Assembly (NCBI GenBank): GCA_016650445.1
Contig: JAENVS010000011.1
Location: 225,304-289,303 of the forward strand
DNA: 64,000 bases
Direction: 5' to 3'
Source of the DNA: Frankiaceae bacterium
GTDB lineage: Bacteria > Actinomycetota > Actinomycetes > Mycobacteriales > SCTD01
Shown here piece after piece: positions 44,725-53,055 of the stretch. Under the pieces are notes generated by a model. The model saw nothing but the letters and a program-made list of their open reading frames with translations, had not been told where the DNA came from and made no database searches. The translations under genes were made by a program, and so were the position numbers. Numbering within the stretch: position 1 is the first letter of the stretch; the number at the start of each line of letters is the position of its first letter.

Positions 44725-47052
44725 ATGTCCAGTGCCGCGATCGACGGGTCGCCGCGCAGCCTTGCCGACGAGCTGCGCGGATGGCCGGACGACCGGCTCG
44801 CGCGACTCCTGCAAGCCCGGCCGGACCTCGCTGCGCCGATCCCACCGGACCTCGGTGTGCTCACCGCCCGCGCCGGCGTGCGCCTCTCAGTCCTGCGCGC
44901 ACTCGAGAACGTCGACGCCTTCACCCTTGCCCTGCTTGAGGGCTTGGTGGTGAGGGAGACGACCACGTCGTACGCCGACCTCGCCGACCTCGTCGGCGGC
45001 CACGACATTGCGGCTGCGCTCGACCGGCTTCGGCACCTTGCGCTGGTCTGGGGGGAGGACGACGCGCTTCATGTCGTCGGTGCCGTCCGCGAGGTGCTGG
45101 GCAGCCACCCGGCAGGACTGGGCCGTCCGCTGGCCGCCTGCATGGCCCGGCACAGCGACCGCCAGCTCGAGCCGGTGGCGACAGCGGTCGGCGTCGACGG
45201 TGTCACCGGGCTCGTCGAGCTCTTCGCCGACCGCAGCCGGTTGCAGCTGCTCCTGGACAAGGCCGGCCGCGAGGAGCGCAAGGTCCTCGAAACCCTGGCC
45301 GCGGGGCCGCCGCTCGGGCAGGTGCGCGACGCCCTCCGAGTCGGCCCGGTCGACTCGCCGATCCGTTGGCTGCTGGCACACGGGCTGCTCGTCGCCATCG
45401 ACAACGGCACGGTCGAGCTGCCACGCGAGGTCGGCCTGCTGGTACGCACCTCACCGCTCGGCGACGTGCGCCCCACGGCGCCAGATCTCGAGACGGCCAC
45501 ACCGAGGGGGTCCGACGGTGCTGCAGCCCATGCCGCCGCGGACGTCGTGGCGAAGACCGAGGGACTGCTGGAGATGTGGTCGGCGGAGCCGCCGGGCGTT
45601 CTTCGCGCCGGCGGCCTCGGGGTTCGTGACCTGAAGCGCGCCGCGCAGCGGATCGACGCGTCGGAGCAGACGGCCGCACTGCTCATCGAGGTCGCCGCGG
45701 GAGCCGGCCTGGTCGACCAGTCCCCCGACTTCGACCCCCTGTGGCTCCCGACGCCGGCGTACGACGGCTGGGTCGGCATGCCCACAGAGCTGCGCTGGAC
45801 GGTGCTCGCCCGGGGCTGGCTCGCCCTGCCGCGACTGCCGCGGCTCGTCGGCGAGCGAGGGGACCGCGACAAGGCGGCCGCGCCGCTCGGGCCCGACGTC
45901 GACTGGCCGGCCGCACCCGCGGAGCGGCGCAGGGTGCTCGGGGTCCTGCTCGATGCACGGCCCGGGACAGCCGCGACAGCCGACAGCGTGGTGGCGTTGC
46001 TGCGCTGGCGGGCACCGCGGCGCGGCGGGCGCCTTCGTGAGTCGTTGCCCAGGTGGACGCTGGAGGAGGCGGAGACGCTCGGACTGACTGGGCGTGGCGC
46101 GTTGTCGTCGTACGCCCGAGACCTGCTGACCGGCACCGACCGTGAGGCCGCACGCGCGCTCGGCGCTCTGCTGCCCGACCTTCTCGACCACGTGCTGGTC
46201 CAGCCGGACCTGACGGTCGTCGCACCAGGGCCACTCGAGCGTGACCTCGCGCGCGAGCTCGCAGTCGTCGCCGACGTCGAGTCGACCGGTGGCGCAACGG
46301 TCTACCGGGTCAGTGAGGCGTCCGTGCGTCGTGCCCTCGATGCCGGGCGTGCGGCCAGCGACCTGCACGAGCTGTTCCGGTCGCGGTCGCGCACCCCGAT
46401 CCCGCAGTCGCTCACGTACCTCGTCGACGACGTCGCACGACGGCACGGCCGGCTGCGTGTGGGGACCGCTGCGTCGTACCTTCGCTGCGACGACGAGGCG
46501 CTGCTCACCGAGGTGCTCGCGGCGAAGAAGGCGTCGGCGCTGAAGCTGCGCCGGCTGGCTCCGACCGTCGTCACCAGCGCCATGCCCGTCGGCGAGGTGC
46601 TCGACGTCCTCCGCTCGCTCGGCTACGCCCCCGCCGCTGAAGCCGCCGACGGTGCGCTGCTCGTCGCCGCCGCCGTGCCGCGCCGCACCGCGCTACGACC
46701 TCGGCCTCCCCGGCGTACCGAGCACGTGCTGGAGGAGGAGCAGGCCGGCCTCGCGGTGACGGCGCTGCGCGCGGGCGATGTCGCTGCCCGGGCCGCCCGC
46801 CGCACGCCCGCAACACCCGCGAGCCGGACCAGCACCGCGGACACCCTGGCCTTCCTGCAGGACGCCGCGCGCGAGCGCCGGCAGGTCTGGATCGGGTACG
46901 TCGATGCCCAGGGCCGCGCGACGTCTCGGGTGGTGGAGCCGCGGTCGGTCGAGGGCGGCTTCGTCGCGGCCTACGACTACCTGCGCGGGGAGGACCGCAC
47001 CTTCGCCGTCCACCGGATCACCGGCGTCGCCCCGGTCGAGGAAGGGGACTGA
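44725..47052 (+). CDS. helicase-associated protein (Helicase_C_3 / WYL-like), XPB partner
   Basis: 775 residues. It starts LADELRGWPDDRLARLLQARPDL, the typical opening of the actinobacterial protein found directly before bacterial XPB. Winged-helix-like segments follow (about 50-110). A central Helicase_C_3 region reads DLLDHVLVQPDLTVVAPGPLERDLARELAVVADVES with a SLTYLVDDVARRHGRLRVG helix. The end (about 705-775: LAFLQDAARERRQVWIGYVDAQGRATSRVVEPRSV) is WYL-like. It has no Walker motif. It probably binds DNA or nucleotide and works with the helicase 23 bases downstream. GTG 44716 is an alternative start. Confidence 0.85.
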   Translation: MSSAAIDGSPRSLADELRGWPDDRLARLLQARPDLAAPIPPDLGVLTARAGVRLSVLRALENVDAFTLALLEGLVVRETTTSYADLADLVGGHDIAAALDRLRHLALVWGEDDALHVVGAVREVLGSHPAGLGRPLAACMARHSDRQLEPVATAVGVDGVTGLVELFADRSRLQLLLDKAGREERKVLETLAAGPPLGQVRDALRVGPVDSPIRWLLAHGLLVAIDNGTVELPREVGLLVRTSPLGDVRPTAPDLETATPRGSDGAAAHAAADVVAKTEGLLEMWSAEPPGVLRAGGLGVRDLKRAAQRIDASEQTAALLIEVAAGAGLVDQSPDFDPLWLPTPAYDGWVGMPTELRWTVLARGWLALPRLPRLVGERGDRDKAAAPLGPDVDWPAAPAERRRVLGVLLDARPGTAATADSVVALLRWRAPRRGGRLRESLPRWTLEEAETLGLTGRGALSSYARDLLTGTDREAARALGALLPDLLDHVLVQPDLTVVAPGPLERDLARELAVVADVESTGGATVYRVSEASVRRALDAGRAASDLHELFRSRSRTPIPQSLTYLVDDVARRHGRLRVGTAASYLRCDDEALLTEVLAAKKASALKLRRLAPTVVTSAMPVGEVLDVLRSLGYAPAAEAADGALLVAAAVPRRTALRPRPPRRTEHVLEEEQAGLAVTALRAGDVAARAARRTPATPASRTSTADTLAFLQDAARERRQVWIGYVDAQGRATSRVVEPRSVEGGFVAAYDYLRGEDRTFAVHRITGVAPVEEGD

Positions 47053-47075
47053 CCCCCGATGTGTTGGAACCAGAG

Positions 47076-48716
47076 ATGACTGACGGACCGCTGATCGTCC
47101 AGAGCGACAAGACCCTGCTCCTCGAGGTCGACCACCCCATGGCGCAGGAGTGCCGGATGGCGATCGCCCCGTTCGCCGAGCTCGAGCGCTCCCCCGAGCA
47201 CGTGCACACCTATCGACTGACACCGCTGGGTCTGTGGAACGCGCGCGCCGCGGGACACGACGCCGAGCAGGTCGTCGACGCACTCGTGAAGTTCAGCCGG
47301 TACGCCGTGCCGCACGCGCTGCTCGTCGACGTTGCCGACACGATGGACCGCTACGGCCGGCTCAAGCTGGAGAACGACCCGATCCACGGCCTTGTGCTGC
47401 GCACCACCGACCGCGCTGTGCTCGAGGAGGTCGTGCGCAACAAGAAGGTGTCGCCGATGCTCGGCGTGCGCCTCGACCCGGAGACCGTCCTGGCCTTCCC
47501 GTCGGAGCGGGGCCGCCTGAAGCAGGCCCTGCTCAAGGTCGGCTGGCCGGCCGAGGACATGGCTGGGTACGTCGACGGCGAGGCGCACGAGATCGCGATG
47601 AAGGAGGACGGCTGGCACCTTCGCGACTACCAGCGGCTGGCCGTCGAGGGCTTCTGGCACGGCGGGTCGGGCGTCGTCGTACTGCCGTGTGGTGCGGGCA
47701 AGACGATCGTCGGTGCTGCAGCCATGGCGCGTGCGTCCGCGACGACGTTGATCCTCGTCACCAACACCGTGTCAGGTCGGCAGTGGAAGTCCGAGCTGCT
47801 CAAGCGCACGACGCTGACGGAGGAGGAGATCGGCGAGTACTCCGGCGAGAAGAAGGAGATCAAGCCGGTCACCATCGCGACGTACCAGATCATGACGACG
47901 CGACGGAAGGGCGAGTACACCCATCTCGAGCTGTTCGGTGCGCGCGACTGGGGGCTGGTCGTGTACGACGAGGTGCACCTGCTGCCGGCGCCGGTGTTCC
48001 GGATGACGGCTGATCTGCAGACTCGTCGGCGGCTCGGCCTGACCGCGACGCTGGTCCGGGAGGACGGTCGCGAGGGAGACGTCTTCTCGCTGATCGGGCC
48101 GAAGCGGTACGACGCCCCGTGGAAGGACATCGAGTCGCAGGGCTGGATCGCGCCCGCCGACTGCACCGAGGTGCGCGTCACGATGACGGAGGCCGAGCGA
48201 CTGGTTTATGCGACCGCCGAACCCGAGGACAAGTACAAGCTCTGCTCCACCGCTCACACGAAGATCGCCGTCGTGCGCAAGCTCGTCGAGCGGCATGACG
48301 ACCAGGTGCTCGTGATCGGCGCCTACCTCGACCAGCTCGACGAGCTCGGCGTAGAGCTCGACATGCCGGTGATCCAGGGGTCGACAAAGAACGCCGAGCG
48401 CGAGCGGCTCTACGAGGCGTTCCGTCGTAAGGAGATCCCCGGACTCGTCGTCAGCAAGGTCGCGAACTTCTCGATCGACCTGCCGGAGGCGGCGATCGCG
48501 ATCCAGGTGAGCGGCACGTTCGGGTCACGGCAGGAAGAGGCGCAACGGCTCGGTCGGGTGCTGCGCCCCAAGGAGGACGGCCGGACCGCGCACTTCTACA
48601 CGGTCGTCAGTCGCGACACCCTCGACCAGGAGTACGCCGCGCACCGGCAGCGCTTCCTGGCCGAGCAGGGCTACGCCTACACGATCGTCGACGCCGACGA
48701 CGTCCTGTCCGGTTGA
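47076..48716 (+). CDS. DNA repair helicase XPB (bacterial)
   Basis: 546 residues of the superfamily 2 helicases. It opens DGPLIVQSDKTLLLEVDHP, as in other actinobacterial XPB proteins. Helicase motifs are visible: Q-like RDYQRLAVEGF, motif I LPCGAGKT, Ia LVTNTVSGRQW, motif II YDEVHLLP (DEVH), motif III LTATLVRED, motif V VVSKVANFSIDLP, and motif VI RQEEAQRLGRVLRPKEDG. The RED motif (ReD in VREDGRE) typical of XPB is present. The enzyme unwinds 3' to 5' and is tied to nucleotide excision repair in archaea and eukaryotes; its bacterial role is not settled. ATG 47076 is preferred to GTG 47061 by family N-terminus. Confidence 0.94.
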   Translation: MTDGPLIVQSDKTLLLEVDHPMAQECRMAIAPFAELERSPEHVHTYRLTPLGLWNARAAGHDAEQVVDALVKFSRYAVPHALLVDVADTMDRYGRLKLENDPIHGLVLRTTDRAVLEEVVRNKKVSPMLGVRLDPETVLAFPSERGRLKQALLKVGWPAEDMAGYVDGEAHEIAMKEDGWHLRDYQRLAVEGFWHGGSGVVVLPCGAGKTIVGAAAMARASATTLILVTNTVSGRQWKSELLKRTTLTEEEIGEYSGEKKEIKPVTIATYQIMTTRRKGEYTHLELFGARDWGLVVYDEVHLLPAPVFRMTADLQTRRRLGLTATLVREDGREGDVFSLIGPKRYDAPWKDIESQGWIAPADCTEVRVTMTEAERLVYATAEPEDKYKLCSTAHTKIAVVRKLVERHDDQVLVIGAYLDQLDELGVELDMPVIQGSTKNAERERLYEAFRRKEIPGLVVSKVANFSIDLPEAAIAIQVSGTFGSRQEEAQRLGRVLRPKEDGRTAHFYTVVSRDTLDQEYAAHRQRFLAEQGYAYTIVDADDVLSG

Positions 48717-48724
48717 GGCCAAGC

Positions 48725-48970
48725 GTGACCTCAGGCGCACTCCGTTCGGCTTGGCGCTGGATGCGTGACCTGGACGAGCGGGTCGGCCTGCGACCACGCC
48801 GCGGTCCGTTCGACTGCGCCTGGTGCGCCAAGGAGAAGCGCCACGACATGTGCACAGGCAAGGCGGTCAGGCCGAACCTGCCCGTGAGCATCGTGACGCT
48901 GCACCGGCTCGCGGCCGAAGTTGAAGACTGCGCCTGCCACGTGCGGGGCCACCGCCAGCCGCAGGGCTAA
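48725..48970 (+). CDS. small Cys-rich hypothetical protein downstream of XPB
   Basis: 81 residues from GTG 48725. It contains a WRWMRDLDERVGLRPRRG helix, then FDCAWCAKEKRHDMC and a late DCACHVRGH: at least five Cys and several His arranged like a small zinc-binding fold. It begins 8 bases after the XPB stop on the same strand and may be cotranslated. No family recognised. TTG 48713, overlapping the XPB stop, is an alternative start. Confidence 0.65.
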   Translation: MTSGALRSAWRWMRDLDERVGLRPRRGPFDCAWCAKEKRHDMCTGKAVRPNLPVSIVTLHRLAAEVEDCACHVRGHRQPQG

Positions 48971-49019
48971 TCGCGGTCAGCCGGATCCAGGTTGCCGCGG
49001 TTGATCTGCGGCATTTCCG

Positions 49020-49037
49020 GCACTCACTGGTGAGAGC
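49020..49037. promoter_or_regulatory. imperfect palindrome upstream of the propeller-sigma operon
   Basis: GC-A-CTCAC-TG-GTGAG-A-GC: seven paired positions on each side with one mismatch, 21 bases before the start codon of the propeller lipoprotein gene. It could be an operator. It is not a CIRCE element, because the spacer is 2 bases rather than 9. Confidence 0.4.
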
Positions 49038-49058
49038 ACCGACCAGCCGGGGGCCGCC

Positions 49059-51062
49059 ATGTTGAGAACCACGCGCGTCACAGCAGCAGTGCTGCTCGCC
49101 CTTGCCACGACTGCCTGCACGTCGGGGCAGCTCCCGACCTCCGCGCACCCCGACCCCCTGCCGCCGCGCACCATCGCGCCGAGGCCGGTGAGCCCGACGC
49201 CGGAGCCGACGCCGGCGAAGGTGCGGCCGCGCGCGGTTCCGGCCGCCCTGACGTCGTACGGCGACTGCGGCACCATGGTCCGCCAGCTCCGACGGGAGGC
49301 GGCGCGGGAAGTCGGCCCCTACGGACTGCCGGGCACGTACGACGGCGGCATGGTCGGCGGCCAGTTCGCAGTGGCCCTCGGCAGCGCCGGGATGGCGGCG
49401 GGTGGAAGCACCGGTGGATCCGCTCCCGTTCCGGCGGCAGCCGCTGCTCCTGCCGCTCCCGCCGCGCCCGGCTTCTCCGGGACGAACAACCAGGAGGCCG
49501 ACGTCGACGAGCCCGACCTCGTCAAGACCGACGGTCGCGTGATGGTCGTCGTACAGCCCTCGACCGGAACCCTCCAGGTTGTCGACGTCGAGAACGCGCG
49601 AGTCCGCGCTCGGCTCCCCCTGTCGCTGCCCGGAGGCGCACGTGCACTCCTGATCGGCGACACCGCAGTCGTCCTCGGGCAGGGGTACGGCGAGAAGGGC
49701 CCGGTCGCTGTCGCGCACGTCATCGACCTGGGCGACCCGGACCACCCGAGCGTGCTGCGCACCTACCGGGCCGAAGGCTCGCTCGTCGACGCCCGGCTGC
49801 TGCGCGGACGGGTGCTGCTCGTCGTTCAGGCCAGTCCTCAGTTCGCGTTCACGCCACCCGTCGACGGGTCGCCCGAGGCAGCAACCGCCGCCCAGGCGGC
49901 GAACCGACGCGTGGTCCGGCGTACGAGCACCAGTGCGTGGCTGCCACGCGTCACCGTCACACCAGGGGGCAAGACCTACCGCACCAGCTGCGGCGACGTC
50001 CTGCACCCCGGGATCGAATCCGGCGTCTCGACGACGACCGTCATCACCCTCGACCCGGAAACAGCAGCACCGACCAAGCAGCTCACCGTCGTCGGCAGCA
50101 GCTCCGTCGTCTACGCGAGCACCTCCGCGCTCTACCTCGCGACGTCGTCGTGGGAGGCGCAGCGCATCCTGGCGAGCGGTGGCCAGCAGGGCGTGTCGAC
50201 CGACCTGCACGGCTTCGACGTGTCCGCCCCCGACGAGCTGCGCTACCTCGGCACCGGCTCGGTCACGGGAACGCTCACCGACCAGTACGCGATGTCGGAG
50301 CACGACGGTGACCTGCGGGTCGCGACGACCATCGGTCCGCTGCTGCCACCTCCCGGCGAGGGCACCCGCGCCGCCCAGCTCTCCGACAACAAGGTCACGA
50401 TCCTGCGGCCGACGGACGGCGTGCTCCTGCGCGTCGGCGAGATCAAGGGACTCGGACGCGGCGAGCGCATCTACGGCGTCCGCTTCATCGGCGCCATCGG
50501 CTACGTCGTCACCTTCCGCCAGACCGACCCGCTGTACGTGCTCGACCTCACCGACCCGACGCGCCCGCGCCTCGATGGGGAGCTGCACGTCACCGGCTAC
50601 TCGTCCTCGCTGTACCCGCTCGGCGACGGCCGGCTCCTCGGCATCGGGCAGGCCGTGGACACCCACCTGCGGCAGGTCGGGACGCAGGTGTCGGTGTTCG
50701 ACGTCAGCCGCCGGTCCCGGCCGACGCTGCGATCCAAGGTCGTGGTGAACGGCGCACACAGCTTGGCCGAGTCCGACCACCACAGCCTGCTGTGGTGGTC
50801 GCCGTCCCGGTTGCTCGTGGTCCCGGTGAGCGTGTACTCCAGCAGGCCGTTCGAGGGCTCGATCGTGTACGACGTCAGTGCACGCGGCACACTGCGCGAG
50901 GTGGGACGGGTCCGGCCGCCTTCCAGTGGAGACGGCTGCTGCTACGGCGGCGTGCTGCGGACGGTCGTCGTCGGCACCCTGCTGTACTCGATCACCGAAC
51001 GCGGCATCGTGGTGTCGAGCACCGAGAGGCTGGACGACCAGGCATGGATGCCGTTCCGCTGA
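49059..51062 (+). CDS. beta-propeller domain lipoprotein
   Basis: 667 residues. A lipobox signal peptide ends in ALATTAC (lipid-modified Cys20), followed by a Pro-rich and an Ala-rich linker. The mature domain opens with GTNNQEADVDEPDLVKTDGRVMVV, the hallmark of the secreted beta-propeller family (Beta_propel), and continues with repeated blades such as RVRARLPLSLPGGARALLIGDTAVVLG and GYVVTFRQTDPLYVLDLTDPTRP. Probably a surface-exposed binding or sensing protein. Its last 19 bases overlap the ECF sigma gene. Confidence 0.88.
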   Translation: MLRTTRVTAAVLLALATTACTSGQLPTSAHPDPLPPRTIAPRPVSPTPEPTPAKVRPRAVPAALTSYGDCGTMVRQLRREAAREVGPYGLPGTYDGGMVGGQFAVALGSAGMAAGGSTGGSAPVPAAAAAPAAPAAPGFSGTNNQEADVDEPDLVKTDGRVMVVVQPSTGTLQVVDVENARVRARLPLSLPGGARALLIGDTAVVLGQGYGEKGPVAVAHVIDLGDPDHPSVLRTYRAEGSLVDARLLRGRVLLVVQASPQFAFTPPVDGSPEAATAAQAANRRVVRRTSTSAWLPRVTVTPGGKTYRTSCGDVLHPGIESGVSTTTVITLDPETAAPTKQLTVVGSSSVVYASTSALYLATSSWEAQRILASGGQQGVSTDLHGFDVSAPDELRYLGTGSVTGTLTDQYAMSEHDGDLRVATTIGPLLPPPGEGTRAAQLSDNKVTILRPTDGVLLRVGEIKGLGRGERIYGVRFIGAIGYVVTFRQTDPLYVLDLTDPTRPRLDGELHVTGYSSSLYPLGDGRLLGIGQAVDTHLRQVGTQVSVFDVSRRSRPTLRSKVVVNGAHSLAESDHHSLLWWSPSRLLVVPVSVYSSRPFEGSIVYDVSARGTLREVGRVRPPSSGDGCCYGGVLRTVVVGTLLYSITERGIVVSSTERLDDQAWMPFR

Positions 51063-51610
51063 CGCAACCGGCGCATCGCGACGTCGAGCTGCTGGCCGCT
51101 GCCGCCGCCGGACGGCCCGATGCCGTGCGCTGGCTGCTCGACGAGGTCGCGCCTATCGTGCACGGCTTCATCTGGGCGCGCGTCGCCGGCGACCGGGCTG
51201 CCGCGGAGGACCTGCTGCAGGACACGTTGCTCGCGGCCGTTGCCTCGGCATCGTCGTTCCGCGGCGACTCTGCGGTCTCCACGTGGATGTGCGCCATCGC
51301 ACGTCATCGGCTGGCGCGGCACTGGGACGCAGAGCGCCGATCAGAGGTGACGCGCTCCCGCCTGCGGGTCGTGGCCGACGAGCGGACCGACGCGTACGAC
51401 GAGGACGGCCTGCTGCAACGCGAGGCGGTAGCGCAAGCGCTCGGACGGCTGCCCGTCCAGCACCGACAGGTCCTCGTCCTGAAGTACCTCGACGGGCTGG
51501 GCGTGCAGGACATCGCCGAACAGATCGGCCGCAGCCGGGTGCAGGTGCAGTCGCTGCTTCAGCGTGCGCGCGACAGCTTGCGACGTGAGCTGGCGGTCGA
51601 CGATGACTGA
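51044..51610 (+). CDS. ECF-type RNA polymerase sigma factor
   Basis: 188 residues. Region 2 (about 25-95) includes ARVAGDRAAAEDLLQDTLLAAV and SFRGDSAVSTWMCAIARHRLARHW. Region 4 (about 130-182) has LGRLPVQHRQVLVLKYLDGLGVQDIAEQIGRSRVQVQSLLQRAR, with the helix-turn-helix. No C-terminal extra domain. ATG 51044 lies inside the preceding propeller gene, and the stop lies inside the following IPT/TIG gene, so three genes are coupled. The downstream membrane protein may be its regulator, though it lacks the usual zinc anti-sigma motif. Confidence 0.9.
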   Translation: MDAVPLTQPAHRDVELLAAAAAGRPDAVRWLLDEVAPIVHGFIWARVAGDRAAAEDLLQDTLLAAVASASSFRGDSAVSTWMCAIARHRLARHWDAERRSEVTRSRLRVVADERTDAYDEDGLLQREAVAQALGRLPVQHRQVLVLKYLDGLGVQDIAEQIGRSRVQVQSLLQRARDSLRRELAVDDD

Positions 51611-52583
51611 CCCGTTCGAGCTGCTCACCGACCTGGGTGAACCGCGCCCGCTGCCCGCCGCCCTGCGCGACCGCCTGGAGACGGCGCTGCTCGGTGCCGA
51701 CGCCGCGCGACCGCTGCCACTATCGCTTCGGGCCTCGCTGGCCGGTCAGCTGGAGCGACGGCCCGCTCGCCGCATCTGGGGCGTGGCGGCCGGGGTGGCG
51801 CTCGTCGCCTCAGCTGCCGGCGTACTCGTCATGACACGGTCACCACGCGATCCGGCCGTCACCGCGGCGCGTCCGCCGTCGGCTTCATCGACCGCTTCAC
51901 CCTCCTCGGCTCCCGCCGTCGGCGGTACGACGGGCGGCACCGCAGCGGTCGGAGAGCCGCCGGTTGCTGCGCCGGCGGCGCCCGCCCCCGCTGCTGTCGG
52001 TGCCCCCGGCGTCTCGGGCTCCGGCGCCCAGGCGGGTGGCGTCGCGGCGGGGGCCGCGCAAGGCTCGGCGTCCGGCGCCCACTCGATCGCGGTCACACCG
52101 GATGCCGGACCGCTGCACGGCGGCACCACCGTCCGGTTGCGGGGCAGCGGCCTGCGCACTGCCAGCAGGGTGACATTCGGCAGGGCGGCCGGGACCAACC
52201 TTCAGGTGCACCCGGACGGCTCTGTGTCCGTGCGCACGCCAGCCGTCAGCGCGGCGGGGTCGGTGACGGTCGTCGTGCATCTGCGCGACGGGTCGCAGGT
52301 GGCGCGGGCAAACGGCTTCACGTACGTCGCCCGGCCGGAGCTGGACTCGGCGACGCCCAGCAGCGGTCCGAGCAGCGGCGGCACCTGGGTGACCCTCGAC
52401 GGAGTCGCCCTGTCACGGGTCACCAGCGTGAGGTTCGGCGACGTCGTGGCCCCCGAGCTGAAGGTGCTGTCCGACACCCGCGTGCAGGCTCGCATCCCCG
52501 CTCACTCCCCGGGGGCAGTCGATGTCACCGTGGTGACGCCGGGCGGCACGAGTGACGCAGTCCGCTTCCTCTACCTCCCCTGA
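51603..52583 (+). CDS. single-pass membrane protein with two IPT/TIG domains; candidate sigma regulator
   Basis: 326 residues. The first ~60 residues are cytoplasmic (DPFELLTDLGEPRPLPAALRDRLETALLG, like the short N-terminal part of some anti-sigma factors). One membrane helix follows (about 62-82: IWGVAAGVALVASAAGVLVM), then a Ser/Ala/Gly/Pro-rich linker. Two immunoglobulin-like IPT/TIG domains complete it (about 170-250 and 254-326; VTPDAGPLHGGTTVRLRGSGL and ATPSSGPSSGGTWVTLDGVAL). It overlaps the ECF sigma gene by 8 bases. No His-x3-Cys-x2-Cys anti-sigma zinc motif is seen. A signal-transducing anti-sigma role is inferred from position only. Confidence 0.8.
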   Translation: MTDPFELLTDLGEPRPLPAALRDRLETALLGADAARPLPLSLRASLAGQLERRPARRIWGVAAGVALVASAAGVLVMTRSPRDPAVTAARPPSASSTASPSSAPAVGGTTGGTAAVGEPPVAAPAAPAPAAVGAPGVSGSGAQAGGVAAGAAQGSASGAHSIAVTPDAGPLHGGTTVRLRGSGLRTASRVTFGRAAGTNLQVHPDGSVSVRTPAVSAAGSVTVVVHLRDGSQVARANGFTYVARPELDSATPSSGPSSGGTWVTLDGVALSRVTSVRFGDVVAPELKVLSDTRVQARIPAHSPGAVDVTVVTPGGTSDAVRFLYLP

Positions 52584-52614
52584 CTCGCGCCTTCGTCGAC
52601 GGGATACTGCGGCC

Positions 52615-53037
52615 ATGGAGCAACGAGTCAGCGTCATCACACTCGGCGTCGCAGACGTCGGCCGCGCGGTCGACTTCTACCGCGCGCTGGGGTGGGAGCC
52701 GGTGCCCGACGGGAACGACGACGTCTTCTTCTTCGCTGCCGGCGGTCTCGTGGTCGCGCTGTGGGGACGCGAGCAGCTCGCCGAGGACAGCATCGTCTCC
52801 GACAACGGCGGCTGGGGCGGCGTGACACTCGCCCACAACGTCCGCTCCCCGACCGATGTCGACGCCGTCATCGAGCAGGCCCGGTCGGCCGGCGCGCGGA
52901 TCGGCCGCGAGCCGGCAGCCACGTTCTGGGGTGGCTACTCCGGCGTGTTCGTCGACCCGGACGGACATCCGTGGGAGGTGGCCCACAACCCGGGTTGGAC
53001 GCTCGAAGCCGACGGGTCCGTGCGCATCGGCGCCTGA
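52615..53037 (+). CDS. VOC-family protein (glyoxalase/bleomycin-resistance fold)
   Basis: 140 residues. The paired beta-alpha-beta-beta-beta units are visible: VSVITLGVADVGRAVDFYRALGW and then GGVTLAHNVRSPTDVDAVIEQARSAGARIG, ending SGVFVDPDGHPWEVAHNP. Metal ligands are plausible but not secure. Members include lyases, dioxygenases and antibiotic-binding proteins. Function unassigned. It follows the IPT/TIG gene by 31 bases and may or may not be cotranscribed. Confidence 0.87.
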   Translation: MEQRVSVITLGVADVGRAVDFYRALGWEPVPDGNDDVFFFAAGGLVVALWGREQLAEDSIVSDNGGWGGVTLAHNVRSPTDVDAVIEQARSAGARIGREPAATFWGGYSGVFVDPDGHPWEVAHNPGWTLEADGSVRIGA

Positions 53038-53055
53038 GCTGCGCGCAAGCCCTCG

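Noticed and set aside
48971..49058. GCACTCACTGGTGAG as a second CIRCE element
   Set aside because: The spacer is 2 bases instead of 9 and the arms do not match TTAGCACTC; kept only as an unassigned palindrome.
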